From: Lucinisca nassula
Lineage: Eukaryota > Mollusca > Bivalvia > Lucinida > Lucinidae
DNA: 64,000 bases
Direction of reading: 5' to 3'
NCBI GenBank assembly: GCA_963580285.1
Contig: OY757016.1
Span: forward strand, 38,703,124 to 38,767,123
Part shown: one piece after another, positions 40,425-53,056 of the stretch
Layout of the letters: each line of letters opens with the position of its first letter
Numbering within the stretch: the stretch's first letter is position 1
Position numbers and translations under genes: made by a program
The notes under the pieces: model-generated
Told to the model about the DNA's origin: nothing
Database searches by the model: none
The model's input: only the letters and a program-made list of their open reading frames with translations

Positions 40425-43025
40425 TATGCCCTCGGAATCGAGATTCGGGGGGCATATAGTTTTTGGTATGTCTGTTTGTCCGTTTGACTGTCTACAGAAA
40501 CCTTAACATTGGGCATATGTTTTGAATGGTAATAGATAGAGCTTTCATATTTCACATGTGTATACCTTATCACAAGACCTTTCCAGTGGTACCATAATTT
40601 TTGATCTCATGACCTTGTCCATTGACCTACTTTTTTCAAAATTTTCAAAAACATTAACATTGGCCATCATAATTTTTTACCTTGTGTCCTTGACGTTTGA
40701 CCTACTTTTTAAAAACATGAACATAGTCCATAACTTTTAATTGGTAAGTGATTTGGCTTTCATATTTCACATGTGCATTCATTTTCACAAGACCTTTCCA
40801 GTGGTACCATAATTTTTGACCTCATGACCTTAATGTTTGACCTACTTTTTAAAAACTTTAACATTGGCCATAACTTTCAATTGGTAAGTAATAGGGCTTT
40901 CATATTTCACATGTGCATTCTGTGTCGCAAGTCCTTTTCAACAATCCCATAATTTTTGACCTTGTGACCTTGACCTACTTTTTAGCTCACCTGTCACGTA
41001 GTGACAAGGTGAGCTTTTGGGATCACTTTTTGTCCGTCGTCCGTCGTGCGTGCGTGCGTCCGTGTGTGCGTTCGTAAACTTTTCTTCAAACGACATCTCC
41101 TCCTAAACCACTGATCGGATTTTGACCAAACTTCACAGGAATGATCCTTAGGTGGTCCCCTTTCAAAGTTGTTCAAATGGTTCCGGTCCGCTGCACATAT
41201 AGGTCACAGTAGCCAAAAATAGATTTTTTTCCACCGAAAACTTAAAAAATCTTCTTCTCTGAAACCGCAAGGCCCAGGTCTTTGATATTTGGTATGAAGC
41301 TTCATCTAGTGGACCCCTACCAAGATTGTTCAAATTATAGTGCTGGGGCCCTTTGGTTTTACATGGGCTTATATAGGGAAAATCTTGAAAAATCTTCTTC
41401 TCTGAAACCGCAAGGCCCAGGTCTTTGATATTTGGTATGAAGCTTCATCTAGTGGACCCCTACCAAGATTGTTCAAATTATAGTGCTGGGGCCAAAAATG
41501 CCCCCGCACGGGGGCCCTTTGGTTTTACATGGGCTTATATAGGGAAAATCTTGAAAAATCTTCTTCTCTGAAACTGCAAGGCCCAGGTCTTTGATATTTG
41601 GTATGAAGCTTCATCTAGTGGACCCCTACCAAGATTGTTCAAATTATAGTGCTGGAGCTAAAAATGCCCCCGCACGGGGGCCCTTTGGTTTTACATGGGC
41701 TTATATAGGGAAAATCTTGAAAAATCTTCTTCTCTGAAACCGCAAGGCCCAGGTCTTTGATATTTGGTATGGAGCTTCATCAAGTGGACCCCTACCAAGA
41801 TTGTTCAAATTTTAGCGCTGGGGCCAAAAATGCCCCCGCACGGGGGCCCTTTGGTTTTACATGGGCTTATATAGGGAAAGTCTTTAAAAATCTTCTCTGA
41901 ATCCGCAAGGCCCAGGTCTTTGATATTTGGTATGAAGCTTTATCTAGTGGACCCCTACGAAGATTGTTCAAATTATTGTGCTGGAGCTAAATATGCCCCC
42001 CGCACCAGGTCCCTTTGGTTTTACATGGGCTTATATAGGGAAAATCTTCTTCTCTGAAACCGCAAGGCCCAGGTCTTTGATATTTGGTATGAAGCTTCAT
42101 CTAGTGGACCCCTACCAAGATTGTTCAAATTATAGTGCTGGGGCCAAAAATGCCCCCGCACCAGGGCCCTTTTGTTTTACTTAGGCTTATATAGGGAAAA
42201 TCTTGAAAAATCTTCTTCTCTGAAACTGCAAGTCCCAGGTCTTTGATATTTGGTATGAAGCTTCATCTTGTGGACCTCTACCAAGATTGTTCAAATTATA
42301 GCCCTGGGGCAAAAAATGCCCCCACCCCGGGGGCCCTTTGGTTTTACATAGACTTATTTAGGGAAAATCTTGAAAAATCTTCTTCTCTGAAACCACAAGG
42401 CTTAGGTCTTCAATATTTGTTATGAAGCTTCAGCTAGTGGACCTCTATAAAGATTGTTCAAATTATAGCCCTGAGACCAAAAATGCCCCGCCATGTGGCC
42501 CTTTGGTTTTACATACACTTATACAGGGAAAATCTTTAAAAATCATCTTCTCTGAAACACAAGGCTTATGTCTTTGATATTTGTTATGAAGCTTCAGCTA
42601 GTGGACCTCTACCAAGACTGTTCAAATTATAGCCCTGGGGCCAAAAATACCCCTGCTCCGGGGCCCTTTGGTTTAACATAGACTTATATAGGGAAAATCT
42701 TATTTTACATAGACTTCTATATGCAGGGTAAACCTTTAAAATCTTCTTCTCTGAAACCAGAAAGCCCAGGTCTTTCATATTCGATATGAAGCTTCATCTT
42801 GTGGACCTCTACCAAGATTGTTCAAATTATAGCCCTGGGGCCAAAATTGACCCTGCGCGGGGCCCACTTGTTATACATTGGATCAGGTGAGCGAACTAGG
42901 GCCCTCTGGGCCCTCTTGTTTAAGACTTGAACATTGGCCATACCTTTCGGTTGCTGAGTGATACTGCTTTCATATTTAACATGCGCTGTCGGGGGCATCA
43001 GTGTTTCACAAACACATCTTGTTTT
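40425..43025 (+). repeat. hairpin-bounded element D with nested element
   Basis: The outer element opens 'atgccctcggaatcgagatt' and closes 'gctgtcgggggcatc', with units containing 'ggccataacttt' and 'catatttcacatgtgc'. A second element (40984-42921) is inserted: it opens 'agctcacctgtcacg', carries ~10 units of ~170 bp ('atcttcttctctgaaaccgc', 'ggtatgaagcttcatctag', 'gtggacccctaccaagattg') and closes 'gatcaggtgagcgaac'. Confidence 0.85.
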
Positions 43026-43200
43026 CTTATTATTCCGTGAAAACTTGTTGTGGGCGATTCTAACAAGTACCCACAATATACATTTCTAACAAGAAATGAG
43101 GCAATTCTAACAAGTACCCACAACGTTTCTAACAAGAAATAAGGCGATTCTAACAAGTACCTGCAACGTGTTTCTATCAAGAAATATATATTAAAGGTAT
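43026..43200. repeat. remnants of the 'gttagaaccgcctca' hairpin family
   Basis: 'gattctaacaagtaccca' recurs three times between 43055 and 43160. It is a tandem derivative of the hairpin family at 1431-1504. The remainder to 43340 shows nothing further. Confidence 0.5.
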
Positions 43201-43345
43201 GTTCTGTGTACTCAATGGAATCAACTCTTGGAGTTGATTCTAATAAGTTAACACATAATATACATTAAGGATAAATAAGAAAAATCCCATACATTATCCC
43301 AAATGTATTATTATCTGGGAGTTGTGGGAAAGTTTAACCCTTAAC

Positions 43346-46300
43346 CTGCTGTTCATGACAACCCCTATCTTTGCAAACAGTGTAGATCAAGATCAGATGG
43401 CCTCTGAAGAAGCCTTAACCTGCTGTTCATGGCAACCCCTATCTTTGCAAACAGTGTAGATCCAGATCAGATGGCCTCTGAAGAAGCCTTATCCTGCTGT
43501 TCATGACAACCCCTATCTTTGCAAACAGTGTAGATCCAGATCAGATGGCTTCTGAACAACCCTTTTCCTGCTGTTCATGACAACCCCTATCTTTGCAAAC
43601 AGTGTAGATCCAGATCAGATGGCTTCTGAAGAAGCATTATCCTGCTGTTCATGACAACCCCTGTCTTTGCAAACAGTGTAGATCCACATCAGATGGCTTC
43701 TGAAGAAGCCTTATTCTGCTGTTAATGACAACCCCTATCTTTGAAAACAGTGTAGATCCAGATCAGATGGCCTCTGAAGAAGCTTTATCCTGCTGTTCAT
43801 GACAACCCCTATCTTTGCAAACAGTGTAGATCCAGATCAGATGGCTTCTGAAGAACCCTTTTCCTGCTGTTCATGACAACCCCTATCTTTGCAAATAGTG
43901 TAGATCCAGATCAGATGGCCTCTGAAGAAGCATTATCCTGCTGTTCATGACAACCCCTGTCTTTGCAAACAGTGTAGATCCAGATCAGATGGCTTCTGTA
44001 GAAGCATTATCCTGCTGTTCATGACAACCCCTATCTTTGCAAACAGTGTAGATCCAGATCAGATGGTCTCTGAAGAAGCCTTATTCTGCTGTTCATGACA
44101 ACCCCTATCTTTGCAAACAGTAGATTCAGATCAGATGGTCTCTGAAGAAGCCTTATTCTGCAGTTCATGACAACCCCTATCTTTGCAAACAGTAGATCCA
44201 GATCAGATGGTCTTTGAAGAAGTCTTATTCTGCTGTTCATGACAACCACTATCTTTGCAAACAGTAGATCCAGATCAGATGGTCTCTGAAGAAGCCTTAT
44301 TCTGCTGTTCATGAGAACCCCTATCTTTGCAAACAGTAGATCCAGATCAGATGGTCTCTGAAGAAGCATTATTCTGCTGTTCATGACAACCCCTATCTTT
44401 GCAAACAGTAGATCCAGATCAGATGGTCTCTGATGAAGCATTACCCTGCTGTTCATGACAACCCCTATCTTTGCAAACAGTAGATCCAGATCAGATGGTC
44501 TCTGAAGAAGCCTTATTCTGATGTTCATGACAACCCCTATCTTTGCAAACAGTAGATCCAGATCAGATGGTCTCTGAAGAAGCCTTATTCTGCTGTTCAT
44601 GACAACCACTATATTTGCAAACAGTAGATCCAGATCAGATGGTCTCTGAAGAAGCCTTATTCTGCTGTTCATGACAACCCCTATCTTTGCAAACAGTAGA
44701 TCCAGATCAGATGCCCTCTGAAGAAGCCTTATTCTGCTGTTCATGAAAACACCTATCTTTGCAAACAGTAGATCCAGATCAGATGGTCTCTGAAGAAGCA
44801 TTACCCTGCTGTTCATGACAACCCCTATCTTTGCAAACAGTGTAGATCCAGATCAGATGGCCTCTGAAGAAGCTTTATCCTGCTGTTCATGACAACCCCT
44901 ATCTTTGCAAACAGTGTAGATCCAGATCAGATGGCCTCTGAAGAAGCTTTATCCTGCTGTTCATGACAACCCCTATCTTTGCAAACAGTGTAGATCAAGA
45001 TCAGATGGCTTCTGAAGAACCCTTTTCCTGCTGTTATGACAACCCCTATCTTTGCAAACAGTGTAGATCCAGATCAGATGGCCTCTGAAGAAGCATTATC
45101 CTGCTGTTCATGACAACCCCTGTCTTTGCAAACAGTGTAGATCCAGATCAGATGGCTTCTGAAGAAGCATTATCCTGCTGTTCATGACAACCCCTATCTT
45201 TGCAAACAATGTAGATCCAGATCAGATGGCTTCTGAAGAAGCCTTATTCTGCTGTTCATGACAACCCCTATCTTTGCAAACAGTAGATCCAGATCAGATG
45301 GTCTCTGAAGAAGCCTTATTCTGCAGTTCATGACAACCCCTATCTTTGCAAACAGTAGATCCAGATCAGATGGTCTCTGCAGAAGTCTTATTCTGCTGTT
45401 CATGACAACCCCTATCTTTGCAAACAGTAGATCCAGATCAGATGGCCTCTGAAGAAGCATTATTCTGCTGTTCATGACATCCTCTATCTTTGCAAACAGT
45501 GTAGATCCAGATCAGATGGCCTCTGAAGAAGCCTTATTCTGCAGTTCATGACAACCCCTATCTTTGCAAACAGTAGATCCAGATCAGATGGTCTCTGAAG
45601 AAGCCTTATTCTGCTGTTCATGACAACCCCTATCTTTGCAAACAGTAGATCCAGATCAGATGGCCTCTGATGAAGCCTTATTCTGCTGTGCATGACAACC
45701 CCTACCTTTGCAAACAGTAGATCCAAAATAAGTTGGTCTCTGAAGAAGCCTTATTCTGCTGTTCATGACAACCCCTATCTTTGCAAACAGTAGATCCAGA
45801 TCAGATGGTCTCTGAAGGAGCCTTATTCTGCTGTTCATGACAACCCCTATCTTTGCAAACAGTAGATCCAGATCAGATTGCCTCTGAAGAAGCTTTATCC
45901 TGCTGTTCATGACAACCCCTACCTTTGCAAACAGTAGATCCAGATCAGATGGCTCTGAAGAAGCATTATCCTGCTGTTCATGGCAACCCCTATCTTTGCA
46001 AACTGTGTAGATCCAGATCAGATGGCCTCTGAAGAAGCATTATTCTGCTGTTCATGACAACCCCTATCTTTGCAAACAGTGTAGATCCAGATCAGATGGC
46101 CTCTGAAGAAGCCTTATTCTGCAGTTCATGACAACCCCTATCTTTGCAAACAGTAGATCCAGATCAGATGGTCTCCGAAGAAGCCTTATTCTGCTGTTCA
46201 TGACAACCCCTATCTTTGCAAACAGTAGATCCATATCAGATGGCCTTTGATGAAGCCTTATTCTGCTTATCATGACAACCCCTATCTTTGCAAACAGTAG

Positions 46301-48260
46301 ATCCAGATCAGATGGTCTCTGAAGAAGCCTTATTCTGCTGTTCATGACAACCCCTATCTTTGCAAACAGTAGATCCAGATCAGATGGTCTCTGAAGGAGC
46401 CTTATTCTGCTCTTCATGACAACCCCTATCTTTGCAAACAGTAGATCCAGATCAGATGGCCTCTGAAGAAGCATTATCCTGCTGTTCATGACAACCCCTA
46501 TCTTTGCAAACAGTAGATCCAGATCAGATGGCCTCTGAAGAAGCATTATCCTGCTGTTCATGACAACCCCTATCTTTGCAAACAGTGTAGATCCAGATAA
46601 GATGGCCTCTGAAGAAGCATTATCCTGCTGTTCATGACAACCCCTATCTTTGCAAACAGTGTAGATCCAGATAAGATGGCCTCTGAAGAAGCATTATCCT
46701 GCTGTTCATGACAACCCCTATCTTTGCAAACAGTAGATCCAGATCAGATGGCTTCTGAAGAAGCCTTATTCTGGTGATCATGACAACCCCTATCTTTGCA
46801 AACAGTAGGTCCAGATCAGATGGTCTCTGAAGAAGCCTTATTCTGCTGTTCATGACAACCCCTATCTTTGCAAACAGTAGATCCAGATCAGTTGGCCTCT
46901 GAAGAAGCATTATCCTGCTGTTCATGACAACCCCTATCTTTGCAAACAGTAGATCCAGATCAGATGGCCACTGAAGAAGCATTATCCTGCTGTTCATGAC
47001 AACCCCTATATTTGCAAACAGTAGATCCAGATCAGATGTCCTCTGAAGAAGCATTATCCTGCTGTTCATGACAACCCCTAACTTTGCAAACAGTAGATCC
47101 AGATCAGATGGCCTCTGAAGAACCCTTATCCTGCTGTTCATGACAACCCCTATCTTTGCAAACAGTAGTTCCAGATCAGATGGCCTCTGAAGAAGCATTA
47201 TCCTGCTGTTCACGACAACCCCTATCTTTGCAAACAGTGTAGATCCAGATCAGTTGGCTTCTGAAGAAGCATTATCCTGCTGTTCATGACAACCCCTATC
47301 TTTGCAAACAGTGTAGATCCAGATCAGATGGCTTTTGAAGAAGCATTATCCTGCTGTTCATGACCACCCCTATCTTTGCATACTGTAGATCCAGATCAGA
47401 TGGCTTCTGAAGAAGCATTATCCTGCTGTTCATAACAACCCCTATCTTTGCAAACATTGTAGATCCAGATCAGATGGCTTTTGAAGAAGCATAACCTGCT
47501 GTTCATGACAACCCCTATCTTTGCAAACAGTGTAGATCCAGATCAGATGGCTTTTGAAGAAGCATTATCCTGCTGTTCATGACAACCCCTATCTTTGCAA
47601 ACAGTGTAGATCCAGATCAGATGGCTTCTGAAGAAGCATAACCTGCTGTTCATGACAACCCCTATCTTTGCAAACAGTGTAGATCCAGATCAGATGGCTT
47701 TTGAAGAAGCATTATCCTGCTGTTCATGACAACCCCTGTCTTTGCAAACAGTGTTGATCCAGATCAGATGGCTTCTGAAGAAGCATAACCTGCTGTTCAT
47801 GACAACCCCTGTCTTTGCAAAAAGTGTAGATTCAGATCAGATGGCTTTTGAAGAAGCATTATCCTGCTGTTCATGACAACCCCTATCTTTGCAAACAGTG
47901 TAGATTCAGATCAGATGGCTTCTGAAGAAGCATTATCCTGCTGTTCATGACAACCCCTATCTTTGCAGTGTAGATCCAGATCAGATGGCTTCTGAAGAAG
48001 CATTATCCTGCTGTTCATGACAACCCCTGTCTTTGCAAACAGTGTAAGTCCAGATCAGATGGCTTCTGAAGAAGCATTATTCTGCTGTTCATGACAACCC
48101 CTATCTTTTCAAACAGTGTAGATCCAGATCAGATGGCTTCTGAAGAAGCATTTTTCTGCTGTTCATGACAACCCCTGCATGTGTAAACAGTGTAGATCCA
48201 GATCAGATGGCTTCTCCAGAAGCCATCTGATCAGGATCTACACTGTCATTCAGTTTGTGA
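43346..48260. repeat. ~76-bp minisatellite, about 60 copies
   Basis: Unit: 'cctgctgttcatgacaac', 'ccctatctttgcaaacag', '(tg)tagatccagatcagatgg', 'c(c/t)tctgaagaagc'. Copies lacking TG are 75 bp, a multiple of three, which creates long minus-strand open frames that are not genes. The last unit (48190-48255) runs into 'gccatctgatcaggatctac', the other arm of a foldback element seen complete at 53057-53200 and 54340-54550. The array therefore looks like an expansion of one arm of that element. Confidence 0.92.
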
Positions 48261-48501
48261 ATTTAAACCAAAAAATTATATCATGTAATCTGATTGGCTC
48301 ATAGTATCATGTAATCTCATTGGCTGATAGTCAGAAATGGGTGTGGCTAATTCAAATATTCAGCAGAATAAGGGTTAAAACACATGTGATAGACCAGCCA
48401 TCAGTGTTCCAGGCATTGAAATTTCACAGTATTTAAGAAGTCGAGACCTTTATTGCCAAAGCAATGTGTTTTCATTGACGCCATGTATATTAACATTTCA
48501 G

Positions 48502-48591
48502 AAAAGGGAGAAACGTGTCTACAGCAACTGGAAGCTGCTTATTAAAGGCCTGTTGATTAAAGAAAGGTTGAAAAAGAGGTTTGATCTTGAG
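48502..48591 (+). CDS. XPC: XPC exon: post-BHD3 basic segment
   Basis: 90 bp between 'taacatttcag' and 'gtaaac', 30 codons reading KREKRVYSNWKLLIKGLLIK then ERLKKRFDLE. NWKLL-x-KGLLI-x-ERLK is conserved in animal XPC just after BHD3; this region leads to the centrin-2 and TFIIH binding tail. Confidence 0.95.
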
Positions 48592-48624
48592 GTAAACACA
48601 TGTAGTTTTCTCAGATTTTATTTT

Positions 48625-51453
48625 AGCTCACCTGAGCAAGGCGTGCTATTGTGATTGGAGTGTGTCTGTTGTCTATCCTTTCATCCATCTGTCTGTCCAT
48701 CTATCCATCCCTCACCAACAATTTCTTCAAATGGCATCTCCTCCTAAACAAAAAACAATTTCAAAATAATTTCACAGGAATGTTACTGTTATACCCTGAA
48801 CCAAAATTGCTAAAATTGTTCCACTCCATTGAACAAAATGGTCGCCAGAGCCAAAGATAGAAAAACCTTTAAATGACATCTACTCCTAGGCCAGTGACCT
48901 GATTTCAAAATAAATTCACAGAAATGTTTCTTGGGTGACCCTCTACCAAAATTGCTAAAAGGCCCACTGAAAATTATGGCTGCCAGAGTTGAATATATAG
49001 AAACCTTTAAACATCATCTCTCCTCCTAGGCAAATGGTCTCATTTCGAAATAATTCACAGATACATTCCTTGGGTGACCCTCGTCCAAAAATTGCTTAAA
49101 TGGTTCCGCTCTGCTAAATGAAAAGGCTACCAGAGCTGAAATAGAATGTCTTTGCAAAGCCCAAAGGCTTGCTTAAAAATATCAGAAATGTTCCTCATAT
49201 GACCCTTTACCAAAATTGGTTAAATGGTACCCCTCTGCCGAGCAAAATGGGCACCTTGGCTAAAACAGAAAATTCTTAAAAACCTTCTCCTAAGCCAAAT
49301 GGCCCAATTTCAAAATAATTTCACAGAAATGTTCCTTGGATGACTCTATACCAAAATGCTAAAATAGTTCCATCCTGCTGAACAAATGGCCCCCAAAGCT
49401 GAAAAATGAAAACCTTTGACATCTCCTCCGAGGCCAATTGCTCATTATTAGCTCACCTGAGCCGAAGGTATTAGTATGCCAATGGTCCATCGGCCGTCGT
49501 CCGTTCACATTTTCAACTAAGTATATCTTAAAGCCAGTTGGCCATTCATGATTAAATTTCATGAGAAGCATTATCAGTTTGGGGGAAAAGATGCATTATG
49601 TTTTGGGGCAGATCAGATGGAAACTATTGTTGCCATGGCAACATATAGCTCCCATAGACTTAGAATGGGAAAAACTTAAAAAATCTTCTTTTCTGAAACC
49701 ACTATGCCCAGAGCTTACATATGAAGCATGTAGCAATGTCAAGTGGTCCCCTACATAAATTGTGCCAATCATGCCCCTGGGGTCTAAACTGGCCACGCCC
49801 CGGGGTCCCTTAGCCCCCATAGACTTCTAATGGAAAAAAAGCTTGAAAAAAATCTTCTTCTCTGAAACCGCTAGGCACAGAGCTTCCATATTAAGCATGT
49901 AGCAATGTCAAGTGGCCCCCTACATAAATTGTGCCAATCATGCCCCTGGGGTCTAAACTGGCCACGCCCCGGGGCCCTAAGCCCCCATATACTTATAATG
50001 GAAAAAAGCTTAATCTTCTTCTCTGAAACCGCTAGTATTATTAGCTCACCTGAGCCCCTGGGATCTAAACTGGCCAGCCGTGGGGCCCCTTAGCCCCCAT
50101 AGACTTATAAATGAAAAAAAAAGCTTAAAATATCTTCTTCTCTGAAACTGCTAGGCACAGAGTTAACATATTAAGCATGTAGCAATGTCAAGTGGTCCCC
50201 TTCATAAATTGTGCCAATCATGCCCCTGGGGTCTAAACTGGCCACGCCCCGGGGCCCCTAAGCCCCAAAAGATTTATAATGGGGAAAAAAGCTTAAAAAA
50301 TCTTTTTCTCTGAAACCACTAGGCCCAGAGCTTACATATTAAGCATGTAGCTATGTCAAGTGGTCTCCTACATAAATTGTGCCATTCATTCATCTGGGGT
50401 CGAAACTGGCCACTCCCTGGGCCCCTTAGCCACAATAGACTTATAATGAAAAAAAAAGCTTAAAAATTCTTCATCTCTGAAACCACTAGGCCCAGAGCAT
50501 ATATATTAAGCATGTAGCAATGTCAAGTGGTCCCCTACATAAATTGTGCCAATCATGCCCCTGGGGTCTAAACTGGCCATGTCCCAGGGCCCCTTAGCCC
50601 CCATTGACTTATAGTGAAAAAAAAACCCTTTAAAAATCTTCTCTGAAACCACTAGGCCCAGAGCTTACATATTAAGAATGTAGCAATGTCAAGTGGTCCC
50701 CTACATAAATTGTGTCAATCATGCCCCTGGGGTCTAAACTGGCCACACCCCGGGGCCCCTTAGCCCCCATAGACTTATAATGGAAAGAAAAGCTTAAAAA
50801 ATCTTCTTCTCTGAAACCGCTAGTATTATTAGCTCACCTGAGCCAAAGGCTCATGTGCGGTATTAGTATGCTATGGTCCAGCATCCGTTCACATTTTCAA
50901 ATAAGTATATCTTTAAAGCAACTAGGCCAATCATGATTAAATTTCATGAGAAGCATTATCCAGTTGGGAGAAAAGATGCGGTATGTTTTCGGGCAATTCA
51001 GATTGAAACTGGTGTTGCCATGGCAACATATAGCTCCCATAGACTTACAATAAGAAAAATCTTAAAAAATCTTCTCCTCTGAAACCACTAGGCCCAGAGC
51101 TTACATATTAAGCATGTAGCAATGTCAAGTGGTTCCCTGCATAAATTGTGCCAATCATGCCCCTGGGGCCTAAACTGGCCACGCCCTGGGGCCCCTTAGC
51201 CCCCATAGACTTATAATGGAAAAAAAAACTTCAAAAATCTTCTTCTCTGAAACCACTAGGCCCAGAGCTTACATATTAAGCATGTAGCAATGTCAAGTGG
51301 TCCCCTACATTTATCCTACCAAACATGCCCCAAGGGTCCAAATTGACAATGCCATGTCCCATTAGGAAGAAAAATTATGCTCAAAGAGCTTGAGACAAAC
51401 AACTAACTAAAATGTTCCTCAGGTGAGCGGTTAGGCTCATTGAGCCTCTTGTC
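48625..51453 (+). repeat. hairpin-bounded tandem element E
   Basis: Opens 'agctcacctgagcaagg' and closes 'caggtgagcggttaggctc'. Further starts 'agctcacctgagcc' lie at 49450, 50042 and 50830, so several elements are nested or fused. The inner units (~175-200 bp) carry 'cttcttctctgaaacc(g/a)c', 'aagcatgtagcaatgtcaag' and 'aatcatgcccctggggtcta'. Short open frames are incidental. Confidence 0.85.
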
Positions 51454-51487
51454 AAAATAATTTCACAGAAATGTTCATGATATGAAA

Positions 51488-52345
51488 CTTAACCCATTTT
51501 GTACCAGAAACCCCAAAACGAGTACCCTGGCTAACAGTGCAGGCCCAGATCAGACGCCGCAGAACCTGGCATCTAATCAGGGCCTGCACTATTTGCAAAA
51601 AGTTCAGCTATTTTTCAGATAAATTTTAAAAATAATACAACTTGTCATATCTAAATTTTGAAATGGACTCTTGCTACAGCGGACCAACATTATGACAACA
51701 TTCGTTATAATGGCAAAACTCAAAATAAGAACAATTTCAATGGAATGAATTCTTAGCTCAAGGTTTAGCCTCGATTCTGAGTGGCTTGGGCTTCCCTCGG
51801 TTTGGAAATACCCAAATCAATCCATAGTGATGAAGATGAGGTGATTCTAACAAATGTCTATAACATTTGTTTCTTGAAGTAATTAATGGCCCCCGCCCAT
51901 CGGGGTATGATGTTTCCACATAGAGCTGAAGCCGACCCGCACACGAGTACTGGTAAACCGTTTAGAGGATCTAAGCATGCCCAGGCAAAGCGGTGCAAGC
52001 CTGCCCGTCCATGCTTATAAACCCTATTGGTTTCATTGGGCGACAGGGCTTTAGATGTCATTTCATCTCAATGTTGGGTAAAAGTCCCACAAAATTGGAA
52101 GCAACGTCTCCAAAATGACCTTTACAGTGTTGACGGGGACGTTAAACCTCAAATCAAACAAACAAAAAACTTGAAGTAATTATGTGGAAAGGACCTTTTA
52201 TAACCTATCATAATCCTAAATGTGATTCTTTATGACGGCAAATTCATTATAACGGCACAATAATAGGGAACAAATACTGTCGTTATAATGCGGGTCCTTT
52301 GTATATATAAGGAGGAAGATTCCATTTGGTACAAATAGGGTTAAT
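51488..52345. repeat. hairpin MITE split by nested insertions
   Basis: The 'ttttgtaccagaaacccc' family starts at ~51488 and resumes at ~52302 ('ggaggaagattccatttgg'). The interrupting piece (~51685-52300) has 'gttataatg' ends and in turn contains a reverse 'gatttgaggttt' repeat (51880-52175): three layers of insertion. Confidence 0.7.
51880..52175 (-). repeat. interspersed repeat, 'gatttgaggttt' family, reverse
   Basis: Near full-length reverse copy of the family at 1749-2050, ending 'cgttaaacctcaaatcaaac'. Confidence 0.7.
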
Positions 52346-52394
52346 ATGAAATGACCAGAATTGTGAGATCTTTTATATCTGCTTGCCCTTCCAG

Positions 52395-52541
52395 GAGGAA
52401 GACCAGTCCACCTCATCTGCCAAGGCCCCAGCTGATGAGAAAGAGCCAGAAAAGAAAGAGAAGGCTGTAGATTACAAGAAATCATGGCCGCAGAACAGAC
52501 AGAAACAGGACCAGAAGCACTTCGATGTAGAAAAATTGTGA
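52395..52541 (+). CDS. XPC: XPC terminal exon
   Basis: Follows 'tgcccttccag' and reads 48 codons to TGA at 52539-52541: EEDQSTSSAKAPADEKEPEK, then KEKAVDYKKSWPQNRQKQ, then DQKHFDVEKL. SWPQNR is a conserved tail motif of XPC; the vertebrate tail beyond it is longer, so this C-terminus is short. Rich in Lys/Glu and probably disordered; in other animals this region binds TFIIH. Confidence 0.92.
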   Translation, partial: EEDQSTSSAKAPADEKEPEKKEKAVDYKKSWPQNRQKQDQKHFDVEKL

Positions 52542-52905
52542 TATACGACATACACCCTAATAACCCGATACCTCAGAAATGATACAAGTGAATGAAAATG
52601 GTTTATGAGACACTGACTGAGTTAAGTTGGAATAATCAGAAGTAAAATTAGGGACCACATTGTTCAAAACTACAGATGTCATTGTTTTAACATTCAGAAA
52701 AAGCTTTGATATTCGGATAAAACGTTGATCATTTAATATGGTGAATATGCAATTTTTGCTGGAAAAGTGGGAATAGCTTTTGCAAGGGAAGGGAGAGAAT
52801 GACTGTAGAAAAGTGATGTGGAAGGGGAAGGCCATAGAAAAGTGCAAATGCAAAAGCTACTGGCATTGTTTTAGCAAAAATAAAGATGTTTTATTGGACA
52901 TTGTG
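52542..52905 (+). terminator. XPC: XPC 3' UTR with poly(A) signal
   Basis: AATAAA at 52879-52884, followed within ~25 bases by a T/G-rich stretch. No other coding signal is seen here; a minus-strand open frame is incidental. Confidence 0.7.
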
Positions 52906-53056
52906 CTTGCTAGACCTTTAAACATTTTGATCATTAACTAGTTCGTTAAGCCAATCATGCTTTGAACAACAGCGCTCAGTCAAACATTATCAGTGATAGT
53001 GTTTTGAGTTAAAAGGTCCATATCATGTTTGTCTTAGGAGCAAATTTTTTCCTTTA

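Noticed and set aside
44031..47213. Long minus-strand open frames with repeated MNSRIRLLQRPSDLDLLFAKIG-like units
   Set aside because: They follow the 75/77-bp minisatellite period, break wherever the unit is 77 bp and have no homologue I recognise; the repeat, not selection, keeps them open.
43346..48260. CRISPR array
   Set aside because: There are no unique spacers: the full unit repeats, there are no cas genes, and the context is eukaryotic.
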